Below, piece by piece: positions 1 through 8,050 of a DNA stretch of 64,000 nucleotides. Within the stretch, counting starts at the first letter, position 1; every line of letters starts with the position of its first letter. Made by a program: the position numbers and the translations under genes. The DNA lies in NCBI GenBank assembly GCA_036924835.1, contig JBAGRR010000001.1, forward strand, positions 4,107,001 through 4,171,000. Reading direction: 5' to 3'. Under the pieces are notes generated by a model that worked only from the letters and a program-made list of their open reading frames with translations, was not told the DNA's origin and searched no databases. Source of the DNA: Nitrobacteraceae bacterium AZCC 1564. Its GTDB lineage: Bacteria; Pseudomonadota; Alphaproteobacteria; Rhizobiales; Xanthobacteraceae.

Positions 1-1
1 G

Positions 2-568
2 AGCTTCGGACCCAAGGATTCCGACATGACTCCTCAGCTCACGAATGTGAGAGGCAAGAAGGACGTGCAGGCGATCGTCGTTCCCGGTATCGGACAGACC
101 CCCGCGATACTGGCCCGCAACTACAAGCAGCTCGGTATGACGCTGCCGCTGTACGTCAGCCACGGTGTCGCCTCCAAAGAGTTCATCGATCTGTCCGCGG
201 GAGGCGCGGAAGGTGCGCGATTGCCTGTTCCGGCGCTTCTGGTCGGGTCCAAGCTGGCGACCGAGGATTCCCAGCGGGCTCCGGTTTTGGCCTACACGCA
301 GGCCTACGAGAAGACAGCAAATCAGCCAGTGTCGGCGTTCGGTGGCTTCATGCATGACGGCTTCCAAATGGTAGTCGAGGCGATCAAGCGGTCGGGATCG
401 ACGGAGCCGGCCAAGATTCGTGATGCGCTGGAGGCCACGAAGGGCTTCGTGGGCGTCAACGGCATCTATTCGATGACCGCGAAGGACCACATGGGTCTCG
501 ACCTCGCGGGATTCCGAATGGTGGAGATCAAGAACGGCAACTGGTCGCCTATCGCTTCCGGGAAGTAA
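2..568 (+). CDS. LIV-type ABC transporter substrate-binding protein, C-terminal part (5' end outside window)
   Basis: The reading frame is open to the left edge, so the N-terminus and signal peptide lie outside the window. The visible ~188 residues have the look of the second lobe of a periplasmic binding protein of the Leu/Ile/Val type: a hinge-like stretch (VSAFGGFMHDGFQMVVEAI) followed by a C-terminal pattern typical of the family (RDALEATKGFVGVNGIYSMT). It is followed after 29 bases by two permease and two ATPase genes in the same direction, the usual liv order, so it very probably delivers ligand to that importer. The ligand cannot be read from the sequence; the catabolic genes downstream suggest an organic acid or cyclic compound rather than an amino acid (inference). 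Confidence 0.85.
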   Translation, partial: SFGPKDSDMTPQLTNVRGKKDVQAIVVPGIGQTPAILARNYKQLGMTLPLYVSHGVASKEFIDLSAGGAEGARLPVPALLVGSKLATEDSQRAPVLAYTQAYEKTANQPVSAFGGFMHDGFQMVVEAIKRSGSTEPAKIRDALEATKGFVGVNGIYSMTAKDHMGLDLAGFRMVEIKNGNWSPIASGK

Positions 569-597
569 CGGGCAGAGCTCCTAGCCGCTCCTATAGA

Positions 598-1485
598 ATG
601 GGTATTGGCATGGCCGCTGATCTACTACAGTACGCTTCCTCCGGCGTTACGATTGGTGCAGTCTACGCTCTCGTCGCGTTGGGTTTCACGCTGATCTACA
701 ACTCGACGCACGTAGCCAACTTCGCGCAGGGCGACTTCGCGATGTTGGGGGCCATGACGACCGTTTTCGTCGTGACCGGCGGCTTGCCGACATTCCCCGC
801 TGCGATACTCGGCACCGGGGTCGCAGCGGTGGCCGGTCTGGCGCTGTACCGGCTCGCTATCGATCCGGCACGCAGCAGTCCCGTCCTTGGATTGATCGTT
901 CTCACAATCGGTGCATCGATCTTCGCAAAAGGGGTCGCGCAGCTCGTCTTCGACAAGAGGTTTCATTCGTTGCCTTCTTGGTTCGACGCGGGTCCGATAA
1001 AACTCCTCGGAGCCACGATTCAGACGCAGAGCTTGGTGGTTCTTGCGGGAACGATCGTCGTCGTTGGAGCGCTCGCGGCGTTCACGACGAAGACGCTACT
1101 GGGCAAGGGAATCCTTGCAGTCTCGCAGAATCCCCTGGCGGCGACCCTGATGGGAATGAACGTGCGCTCGATCGTCACGCTGGCTTTCGTGGTCTCGGCC
1201 GCGATCGGCGGTTTGGCGGGCATCATGGCTGCTCCCATCACCCTCACCAGCTACGACGCTGGCACCATTCTATCGCTCAAGGGATTTGCCGCCGCGATGT
1301 TGGGCGGCATGGGAAATCCAGTTGGAGCGGTCGTTGGGGGCATCGTCCTCGGGATCGTTGAGGCGTTCGGTGGTGGCCTGATCTCATCAGCCTACAAGGA
1401 TGCATTCGCCTTTCTGGTCATTCTGATCGTGTTGGCAGTGAGGCCGCAGGGCTTCTTCGGCTCGATTGCAAGGGAAAGAGTCTGA
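598..1485 (+). CDS. livH: LivH-type branched-chain ABC transporter permease
   Basis: This is a 295-residue hydrophobic protein of normal LivH length. It carries the family N-terminal pattern (GAVYALVALGFTLIYNST, then NFAQGDFAMLGAM) and the conserved cytoplasmic coupling segment near residues 180-235 (ATLMGMN, then GGLAGIMAAP). It forms one half of the membrane channel for the importer whose binding protein ends 29 bases upstream. ATG 598 is used; ATG 610 (MAADLLQ) is an equally plausible start and neither has a strong Shine-Dalgarno. Its stop is directly followed by the livM start at 1487, so the two are translated together. Confidence 0.93.
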   Translation: MGIGMAADLLQYASSGVTIGAVYALVALGFTLIYNSTHVANFAQGDFAMLGAMTTVFVVTGGLPTFPAAILGTGVAAVAGLALYRLAIDPARSSPVLGLIVLTIGASIFAKGVAQLVFDKRFHSLPSWFDAGPIKLLGATIQTQSLVVLAGTIVVVGALAAFTTKTLLGKGILAVSQNPLAATLMGMNVRSIVTLAFVVSAAIGGLAGIMAAPITLTSYDAGTILSLKGFAAAMLGGMGNPVGAVVGGIVLGIVEAFGGGLISSAYKDAFAFLVILIVLAVRPQGFFGSIARERV

Positions 1486-1486
1486 C

Positions 1487-2431
1487 ATGCGCTCGGTACG
1501 CTCACGATTACTGCAATTGGCGATCCTGGTTGCGATCATCGCCATAGCTCCGCTCTTGGTGCCCTCCAACTACTACCTGCGCGTCATGACCCTGATATAC
1601 GTCTTCGGCTTGGCAGCCGTCGGGCTGAATCTGCTCATGGGCTTTGCCGGACAAGTCAGCCTGGGGCACGCCGGTTTCGTCGGCATCGGGGCGTATTCGG
1701 TCGCACTGGGCTCGGTGCACTGGGGGCTACCAGGATTATATTCGGTTGTGCTCGGTGCCTTTGTGTCGGCCGCGATCGCCGCCCTGGTCGGTCGTCCAAT
1801 TCTCCGGCTGAAGGGACATTACCTGGCGGTAGCGACGTTGGGATTCGGCTTCCTGATCGCTCTGCTGATCACAAACGAAGCAGGTCTGACCGGGGGCCCG
1901 GACGGAATCAGCGTACCTCGACCAGTCGTATTCGGATGGCGCCTCCGGACGGTCGAGCAGTGGTACTGGATTTCGGGCGTGGCCCTCGTCGTGGGCGTGT
2001 TCATTGCGCAAAATCTCGTGGCCAGTTCCACGGGGCGGGCATTACGCGCCATTCACGATAGCGAGGTCGCGGCACAAGCGATCGGGGTCGATGTCGCGAA
2101 GCAAAAGCTGAAGGTGTTCGTCGTCTCGGCCGTTTACGCCTCCCTCGCCGGATCTCTTCTAGCTTTTTGCAACGGCCACATCACCCCCGATTCCACTGCC
2201 GGATTTCTTCGAAGCGTCGAACTCGTCACGATGGTGGTGCTGGGGGGGCTGGGCTCCGTTCTAGGCTCCGTTCTAGGGGCGGCAGTCCTCGTTCTCCTGC
2301 CACAGGTCCTGACGGTCTTCCACGATTACGAGCATCTCATGCTCGGGCTTCTCATGGTCCTGTGTATCGTGATGTTGCCAATCGGGGTCGTGCCGTCACT
2401 CGCCAAGAAGTTCGCGAGGAGCGGCGCATGA
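1487..2431 (+). CDS. livM: LivM-type branched-chain ABC transporter permease
   Basis: This is a 314-residue membrane protein, the second permease of the LIV importer. Family signatures are visible: GLNLLMGFAGQVSLGHAGF near residue 45, the coupling-loop region ALRAIHDSEVAAQAIGVDV near residue 185, and several long hydrophobic helices. ATG 1487 is chosen because it starts one base after the livH stop and follows a GGGAAAGAG purine run; a TTG at 1466 in the same frame would overlap livH. The stop codon shares bases with the livG start (ATGA at 2428-2431), indicating translational coupling. Confidence 0.93.
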   Translation: MRSVRSRLLQLAILVAIIAIAPLLVPSNYYLRVMTLIYVFGLAAVGLNLLMGFAGQVSLGHAGFVGIGAYSVALGSVHWGLPGLYSVVLGAFVSAAIAALVGRPILRLKGHYLAVATLGFGFLIALLITNEAGLTGGPDGISVPRPVVFGWRLRTVEQWYWISGVALVVGVFIAQNLVASSTGRALRAIHDSEVAAQAIGVDVAKQKLKVFVVSAVYASLAGSLLAFCNGHITPDSTAGFLRSVELVTMVVLGGLGSVLGSVLGAAVLVLLPQVLTVFHDYEHLMLGLLMVLCIVMLPIGVVPSLAKKFARSGA

Positions 2432-3213
2432 ATGCCATGCTCGAAGTATCCTCGGTTTCGATCGCTTTCGGCGGCATCAAAGCCGTTCGCGATGTGTCCA
2501 TCTCCGTGCCTGTCGGCACTGTGTTCTCCATTATCGGCCCGAATGGTGCCGGCAAGACGACGCTCTTCAACATCATCTCCGGTGTGTACTTGCCGCAAGG
2601 TGGTGCGATCCGACTGAACGGTAAGGACGTAACCCGAATGCGGCCGGACGCACTTGCAAGGGAAGGGATGTCGAGAACGTTTCAGAACCTGCAAGTGTTC
2701 ATGCAAATGAGCGCCGTCGAAAACGTCATGGTCGGCAGGCATATGCATGAGCGCAGTCGGATGTTTTCGCAGTTGTTCAGTCTTCCCTGGGCAGTGCGCG
2801 AGAACCGGGCGAGTCAAGAGCGATCGCGGGAGTTACTCCAGTTTGTGGGGCTTGGTTCCTATGCGGATCGTTCGGCTGCAGCGATGCCGTACGGGGCGCT
2901 GAAGAAATTGGAACTCGCGAGGGCTCTCGCGACCGAACCCAAGATGATCTTGCTGGATGAACCCGCCGCCGGGTGCAATCCAGCGGAAACGATGGAGGTC
3001 GAGAAACTGGTCAGGAAGATCGCAAGTTCCGGAGTGACGGTCCTTTTGGTTGAGCACGATATGAAGCTCGTCATGAGGATCTCCGACCGGATTCACGTGT
3101 TGGACGGAGGCCAGACGATTTGCGAAGGGACGGCCTCCGAGGTGCAGAGGAATGAACGCGTGATAGCCGCCTATCTCGGTGATCATGGAAGGCGCGAGGC
3201 AGCCAATGCTTGA
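2428..3213 (+). CDS. livG: LivG-type ABC transporter ATP-binding protein
   Basis: This 261-residue cytoplasmic ATPase energises the LIV importer. It shows Walker A (GPNGAGKTT, about residues 37-45), a LivG-style signature region (MPYGALKKLELARAL), Walker B with catalytic Glu (MILLDEPAAG) and the switch His (VLLVEHDM). The start at 2428 overlaps the livM stop by four bases. A much longer in-frame extension upstream lies inside livM and has no family similarity, so it was discarded. It overlaps the 5' end of livF slightly. Confidence 0.94.
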   Translation: MNAMLEVSSVSIAFGGIKAVRDVSISVPVGTVFSIIGPNGAGKTTLFNIISGVYLPQGGAIRLNGKDVTRMRPDALAREGMSRTFQNLQVFMQMSAVENVMVGRHMHERSRMFSQLFSLPWAVRENRASQERSRELLQFVGLGSYADRSAAAMPYGALKKLELARALATEPKMILLDEPAAGCNPAETMEVEKLVRKIASSGVTVLLVEHDMKLVMRISDRIHVLDGGQTICEGTASEVQRNERVIAAYLGDHGRREAANA

Positions 3214-3907
3214 TGTCAGGGGTTTAAGCAGCCGCTATGGTCGGATCGAAGTGCTTCACGACGTCAGTATGACAGTATCCGGTGGACACATCGTCGCCTT
3301 GATTGGAGCAAATGGTGCCGGTAAGACCACCTTGCTTCGTGCCATCTCCGGTGTGCAGCCGATCAGTGCCGGTCAGATCACCTTCAAAGACAAGTCCCTG
3401 AGCGGAGTAAAAGCAAATGCCCGCGTCAGATTGGGCCTGGCTCAGGCTCCGGAAGGACGTCAAGTGTTTGCCGGGCTTTCGGTCGAAGACAATTTGCGAT
3501 TGGGCGGTTGGACGAGGTCGAAGACGGATTCCGACGCAGGCTTAGAAGCTGCCTACGAAATGTTTCCCATACTGTTCGAGAAGAAGAGCTTACCGGCGGG
3601 CTCCTTGTCGGGGGGGCAGCAGCAAATGCTGGCTATATCCCGGGCGTTAATGAGCCGACCCAATCTGCTACTGCTTGACGAGCCGAGCATGGGCCTTTCT
3701 CCGCTGCTGATCGATCAGGTCTTCGAAGCGATCTGTTCTCTCAGGAATAGGGGTCTCACGATCGTGTTGGTCGAGCAAAATGCCAACCTTGCCCTATCGA
3801 TTGCCGACCAAGCCTGCGTCATGGAGACGGGACGGATTGTACTGACGGGGACCGGCAGCGCGCTGCAGGCAGATCCCCGCGTGCGAGAGCTCTATCTCGG
3901 CGAGTAG
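3206..3907 (+). CDS. livF: LivF-type ABC transporter ATP-binding protein
   Basis: This is the second ATPase of the LIV importer. It has Walker A (GANGAGKTT), a canonical signature (LSGGQQQMLAISRAL), Walker B (LLLLDEPSMGLSP) and the switch His-equivalent region (VLVEQNANLALS) that carries Gln rather than His, as usual for LivF. ATG 3206 is preferred because the protein then begins MLDVRGLSSRYG as in the family and a GCGAGG ribosome site lies just upstream. ATG 3185 and GTG 3179 are in frame and would add seven or nine residues. It ends the operon; the next gene is on the opposite strand and converges on it. Confidence 0.92.
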   Translation: MLDVRGLSSRYGRIEVLHDVSMTVSGGHIVALIGANGAGKTTLLRAISGVQPISAGQITFKDKSLSGVKANARVRLGLAQAPEGRQVFAGLSVEDNLRLGGWTRSKTDSDAGLEAAYEMFPILFEKKSLPAGSLSGGQQQMLAISRALMSRPNLLLLDEPSMGLSPLLIDQVFEAICSLRNRGLTIVLVEQNANLALSIADQACVMETGRIVLTGTGSALQADPRVRELYLGE

Positions 3908-3953
3908 TTGGTCGCTCCGGCGCGCCGCAGAGCGCCGGGCGCCCCGTCCGCGA

Positions 3954-5468
3954 TCATTCATCGACCTTCGGACGTACTCCAGCCAGAGTGCGCGCAAAAG
4001 CCTTTTTGCTCTCTATTTCCATTCCGCGAGCGATCTGAACGCGCTGCGCCTGCGGCGATCCTGCCCCGTGAAGGCTTTCGGTTAGATAGCCCACCGCGTT
4101 GCGTCCGATAGTCATGTTCTCGATCAGGCGGAGAATTCGCATGCGATCGACCGTATCGACGCCATCGCGTCCTTTTAGGAACTTGCGGATCAAAGGCCCG
4201 GTCACGTTGCTCAGTAGGTCCCTTTCGGAAGGCATCGTAGCAACCAGACCGCCCGCGATGTCCTGTGCGAGCCGCGCGATCTCGAATGGAAACCTCGTAA
4301 CGTTGTGCTTCGCGACGTTCGAAAGCATCGGATCGTTGTAGACCGCACCGGAGGCTGCCTTCGAAGCACGGTATGCGCCGGCGATGCAGCTCGAATAAAC
4401 TGTTTCGTTAAGGTGCGTCATCTCCACGAGCTTGTCCCTGATGTGCGATGCGTTCTCTACCCCGTTGTGAGATGCAGCCTCTGCGGCCGCACCAATCAGC
4501 ACATCGCCGAGACCGGTTTTGCAGACGTAAGACGACCTGTGATAGGTGGTGAAGCGCTCGACAAGTGAACTAGCCATCTGCCATTCGCCGTCCATGAAGA
4601 CGTGCGCGTGCGGAATGAATACGCAGTCGAACACGATGAGGGCTTCCTGTCCCGCGAAGCCGGCGTTACCGGCGTCCAACGCGCCGCCATCCACGTTGCG
4701 GGTATCATTGGTTTGACGGCCCAGGATATACGTCAATCCAGGAGAATCGGCGCGAATGGCTCCGACGACGGCCCAGTCCCGATCTGCTTCAGTGAGCCTC
4801 ATTGTCGGCATCACTATCAGCCAGTGGGAATTGATGGCGCCAGTCTGATGAAGTTTTGCGCCCGATACGTAGATTCCGTCCTCTTCGCGTCTAACGACAT
4901 GAAGAAACATGTCCGGGTCGGTCTGTTGATGGGGAGACTTGGAGCGGTCGCCCTTCGGATCGGTCATCGCGCCTCCGATGACCACATTCGCAGCCTGTGC
5001 CCGTTTCAGAAACGCTAGAAATCGCTGATGGTAGGACGTGCCGTATTCTTGATCGGTGTCGAACGTGATCGAGTGACACGCGCTGATGGCGTCCAATCCA
5101 ACGCAGCGTTGGAAGCAAGTCCCCGTACGACGCCCCAGTTCGCGCTGCATCTCATGCTTCACGGCCAGATCGGCGGGGGTGACCGGGACGTGAAGGAATC
5201 TACTGGTGCGATCGCCTGAATCACCTATGGGTACGCTGGCCAAGTCCTGCTGCTCGGAAGCCAGTCGGTAAGTCTCGGCCATGGCATTGATCGAGGGGAA
5301 AATAACCGGGTCGTCGACGGGCTCTTCGACGGGCTCGCCTCTGTAAAAGACGTTCAACCCACGCCTTCGTAGGGAATCGATGTACGCCTGCGCTGACCCG
5401 ATCGGACGAGAGAAGTCCTCCCATAAAGCGTCGGCATTCCGCATAACTTCTTGTTTTGAGGAGGTCAT
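3954..5468 (-). CDS. 4-hydroxybutyryl-CoA dehydratase-like flavoprotein (HpaB/AbfD superfamily)
   Basis: This 504-residue protein belongs to the 4-hydroxyphenylacetate 3-hydroxylase/4-hydroxybutyryl-CoA dehydratase superfamily (acyl-CoA dehydrogenase fold, FAD). The motif TCFQRCVGLDA supplies two cysteines four residues apart (C118, C122), and YHRSSYVCK supplies H310, Y314, C316 and K317. In the Clostridium aminobutyricum dehydratase the [4Fe-4S] ligands are C99, C103, H292 and C299, so the first pair matches in spacing while the His-Cys spacing is one residue shorter. Plain HpaB monooxygenases lack these cysteines, which favours a dehydratase/isomerase acting on a hydroxyacyl-CoA. ATG 5468 has an AAGGAA ribosome site; TTG 5483 is less likely. 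It is divergent from the tandem HxlR regulator, with an operator-like site between them. The exact substrate is unknown. Confidence 0.75.
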   Translation of the reverse strand: MTSSKQEVMRNADALWEDFSRPIGSAQAYIDSLRRRGLNVFYRGEPVEEPVDDPVIFPSINAMAETYRLASEQQDLASVPIGDSGDRTSRFLHVPVTPADLAVKHEMQRELGRRTGTCFQRCVGLDAISACHSITFDTDQEYGTSYHQRFLAFLKRAQAANVVIGGAMTDPKGDRSKSPHQQTDPDMFLHVVRREEDGIYVSGAKLHQTGAINSHWLIVMPTMRLTEADRDWAVVGAIRADSPGLTYILGRQTNDTRNVDGGALDAGNAGFAGQEALIVFDCVFIPHAHVFMDGEWQMASSLVERFTTYHRSSYVCKTGLGDVLIGAAAEAASHNGVENASHIRDKLVEMTHLNETVYSSCIAGAYRASKAASGAVYNDPMLSNVAKHNVTRFPFEIARLAQDIAGGLVATMPSERDLLSNVTGPLIRKFLKGRDGVDTVDRMRILRLIENMTIGRNAVGYLTESLHGAGSPQAQRVQIARGMEIESKKAFARTLAGVRPKVDE

Positions 5469-5532
5469 GTTCCTTCTCTCCAAAAAAAGGGACCGGGCTC
5501 GCCCGGCCGACTCTGGGAGGAACCTAAAGAAG

Positions 5533-5544
5533 TTACTTGCATAA
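5533..5544. promoter_or_regulatory. Operator-like site O1 (TTACTTGCATAA) between dehydratase-like and HxlR genes
   Basis: The top strand reads TTACTTGCATAA, whose complement TTATGCAAGTAA is identical to the site at 20021-20032. It lies 65 bases upstream of the ATG of the dehydratase-like gene and 144 bases upstream of the TTG of the tandem HxlR gene. A role as binding site for that regulator is inferred from the repetition of the motif in this cluster. Confidence 0.55.
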
Positions 5545-5687
5545 TTGAACTAAAAAGTCGTGTCAAGCCTCATGGGCGTCCCGCGTTCGCACGTTGGTCC
5601 GATGGCCATTCCCTTTGCGAAACTGCGTGTTGGTTTGCTGTGGGGTTCGTGGCAATATCAATGGCGCTATCTCGATAGGAGAACGTA

Positions 5688-6743
5688 TTGAATCCGGCGC
5701 AGTCCCTTAAACGGCAGGTACAACCAAAGAGGAGATCCGCTGACACCGCCGTCGGCGCGAGCAAGTCGCAAAGCGCACCGCGCGAGCGCAAATGCTCAGT
5801 TGCACGGACAGTCGTCATCCTCTCGGACGCCTGGACGTTCCTCGTGATCCGAGAAGCGTTCTTCGGAGCGCGTCGCTTCGAGGAATTCCGGACGATGCTA
5901 GAGATCCCGCGGGCGACGCTGACCGACCGACTTCAGCGGCTCGTCGCGGAGGATATCTTCCGCCGGATCGAGTACTCGGAAAAATCGAGTTGGGTGGAGT
6001 ATCGGCTGACCCGGTCAGGTATGGATCTCTACCCGACTTTCATGGCGCTCATGCAGTTCGGAGACAATTGGCTTTCCGAAAAGCAAGGCGTTCCGTTGCA
6101 GCTCATTCACACGCAATGCGGACAGGTCACGAAACCATACGTCGGGTGCTCGCACTGCCGGGAAAAAGTGGTGGCCCGGCGCGTTTCTTATCGCGATGGT
6201 GCTGGCTCGGGCTCTGTGACGGTCGAGCCGATGAAGCGCTCGCGACGTTCTTCGGATGACAATCAATTCAATCGGGGAAGGCCAAGTTCAGTATCCCGAG
6301 CGCTGCAGGTGATCGGAGATCGATGGAGCTTTCTCGTCATCCGGGAGGCTTTCTTCGGCGCGCGCCGGTTCGACAAGCTGCAGAGCGAACTCGGAATCGC
6401 CCCCAACATCCTGTCCGATAGGTTGTCTCGCTTGGTCGAGCGAGGCATTTTCATGAAGCGCATGTACCAGAGCGGGCCCGACCGCTTCGAGTACCTGCTT
6501 ACTCCCATGGGGTTCGATCTGTACGGACCTCTGATCATGATGATGGCGTGGGGAGACAAGTGGAGGTCGAACGGCAAGGCCCCTCTCGTGCTGACTCATC
6601 TCGACTGCGGGCACGATTTTACGCCTATGGTACTTTGCAGCGAATGTCGCGAGCCGATCGCCGCGCACTCGATGGAGTACCGCATGCGCTACAATCCGGA
6701 TCGCTTCGGCGGGAAGAAGAGCAGCCGGGCGCTTCCCGGTTGA
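5688..6743 (+). CDS. Tandem HxlR-family transcriptional regulator (two fused winged-helix domains)
   Basis: This 351-residue protein contains two copies of the HxlR winged-helix domain. The first spans about residues 36-165 (LSDAWTFLVIREAFFGARRF), the second about residues 200-335 (IGDRWSFLVIREAFFGARRF). Each is followed by a C-terminal Cys-rich strand (GCSHCRE and LCSECREP). HxlR proteins are normally ~110-150 residues and bind DNA as dimers, so this is a covalent pseudo-dimer. The start is TTG 5688, supported by AGGAGA a few bases upstream. It is divergent from the dehydratase-like gene with operator-like site O1 between them, and is the obvious candidate local regulator. A broken relative lies at 12572-13038. 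Confidence 0.88.
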   Translation: MNPAQSLKRQVQPKRRSADTAVGASKSQSAPRERKCSVARTVVILSDAWTFLVIREAFFGARRFEEFRTMLEIPRATLTDRLQRLVAEDIFRRIEYSEKSSWVEYRLTRSGMDLYPTFMALMQFGDNWLSEKQGVPLQLIHTQCGQVTKPYVGCSHCREKVVARRVSYRDGAGSGSVTVEPMKRSRRSSDDNQFNRGRPSSVSRALQVIGDRWSFLVIREAFFGARRFDKLQSELGIAPNILSDRLSRLVERGIFMKRMYQSGPDRFEYLLTPMGFDLYGPLIMMMAWGDKWRSNGKAPLVLTHLDCGHDFTPMVLCSECREPIAAHSMEYRMRYNPDRFGGKKSSRALPG

Positions 6744-6983
6744 AATAGACGTCCTTTCCGGTCAGCGATTGCGGGTGGCGCTCTCTACTGTGATGATCTC
6801 AGCCAAACTGGAGATTGCAATATCGGTCGCAGACTTCGGCCAGCAAACAGTCCGGCCGGCCTCCTGATCCTGGAAAGCATTGTCAGATCGCATCCCCCTC
6901 AGGCTTCGACGCGATGGCGAGAAAGGTCTCTTAGTGAAAGCCGTTCTGCTTCGTTCTTGGAAGATGTCGAGTGCGACCTATCG

Positions 6984-7811
6984 CTATCCCTGGTGGCTCT
7001 TGCTGCGAGTGCCGAATAGATAGCCAATCGCTGCGGCCATGATCAGTTGGATCGTGCTGGATATATCCGGCGAGACGTGCGCGCGCCCATCGGTTGCGAT
7101 TGTGTCGGGCGCGGGAACGAGGCTTGGTAGCAGGCCGCCATAGCGATACCATGCGAACCCTAGGGCACCCACCACAGCGATTGCACCAACAAGCTTCAAG
7201 AAGGAAAACAAGCCTGACGGTTGATCGTTTGCGGTCGAAGATACGAGCGCATGGCGTTTGATGCTTTGCCGATCCGAAGCTTGAGTGGGAGCCGAAGGCT
7301 TGGCGAAGGCTGCCGGGCTAACGGCGCTTGGAGGCGCTCCCGCTGCAGTGACGTCATCGGCGGCCTGTTGTCTGTCTTGGATTTCTTGCGCGAACTTCTG
7401 GAAGAAAAGCCCAGACATCTTCTTTGCCGTGGCATCGATCAGGCGGCCGCCGAGCTGAGAAAGCTTGCCGCCGATCTGCGCGTCGACCTCGTAGTGCAGT
7501 ACGGTGCCGTCCCCATCGGTTTCCAGGTGCACGATTGCGGTTCCTTTAGCGAACCCGGCAACACCGCCTTGTCCCTCACCACGGATTTTATAGCCGTTCG
7601 GAGGATCCAGATCGGATAGAGTCACGGAGCCCTGAAAGCGGGCGGTGACCGGACCGACCTTGATGACCGCGACCGCGGTCATCTGCGTATCTGAAGATTT
7701 TGTCAGTTCCTGACAGCCTGGAATGCAGACTCGCAGGATTTCCGGGTCGTTGAGGGCATTCCAGACGACCTCGCGACTTGCCGGAATGTGTTGCTGGCCA
7801 CGCATATCCAT
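6984..7811 (-). CDS. CoxG-like SRPBCC protein with C-terminal membrane anchor
   Basis: This is a 275-residue protein. Residues 1-150 match the CoxG/SRPBCC family (start MDMRGQQHIPASREVVWNAL, then DPEILRVCIPGCQEL). A low-complexity Ala/Pro/Ser linker follows, then two hydrophobic stretches near the C-terminus (KLVGAIAVVGALGFAWY and IIQLIMAAAIGYLFG-like). In the CO dehydrogenase clusters CoxG is reported to recruit the enzyme to the membrane and to take part in electron transfer, and CoxG genes accompany many molybdenum hydroxylases. It is divergent from the hydroxylase operon with operator-like site O2 between them. A truncated second CoxG start is present at 14830-14931. Confidence 0.87.
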   Translation of the reverse strand: MDMRGQQHIPASREVVWNALNDPEILRVCIPGCQELTKSSDTQMTAVAVIKVGPVTARFQGSVTLSDLDPPNGYKIRGEGQGGVAGFAKGTAIVHLETDGDGTVLHYEVDAQIGGKLSQLGGRLIDATAKKMSGLFFQKFAQEIQDRQQAADDVTAAGAPPSAVSPAAFAKPSAPTQASDRQSIKRHALVSSTANDQPSGLFSFLKLVGAIAVVGALGFAWYRYGGLLPSLVPAPDTIATDGRAHVSPDISSTIQLIMAAAIGYLFGTRSKSHQG

Positions 7812-7901
7812 GGATGATCTCCCTACCTGAAGGAAAGCGACGTGCGAGCTGACAGCGGACGTGCGACGGAGCTCAGCTTGACATCTTCAATAATAGTCTA
7901 G

Positions 7902-7913
7902 TAATGCAAGTTA
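7902..7913. promoter_or_regulatory. Operator-like site O2 (TAATGCAAGTTA) between CoxG-like and Mo-hydroxylase genes
   Basis: TAATGCAAGTTA is a variant of TTATGCAAGTAA in which the TAA/TTA arms stay complementary around the TGCA core. It sits about 90 bases upstream of the CoxG-like gene and 138 bases upstream of the FAD-subunit gene, in an AT-rich pocket that could serve divergent promoters. Confidence 0.45.
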
Positions 7914-8050
7914 ATTAAAAGCACAATACGGCTCAAAAAGCGGATGTAGGAGAGCGGCCGCGGGATGTCGAAACGGGACCATCGATCGATAGGTGCGCGA
8001 CCTGGCCAATGGCGACATGACGTGTCGCCGATGTCTTTGAGGCCAATCGC

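Noticed and set aside
3954-5468. Ordinary 4-hydroxyphenylacetate 3-monooxygenase (HpaB)
   Set aside because: The CxxxC pair and the HRSSYVCK region point to the 4-hydroxybutyryl-CoA dehydratase branch, although the superfamily is the same.
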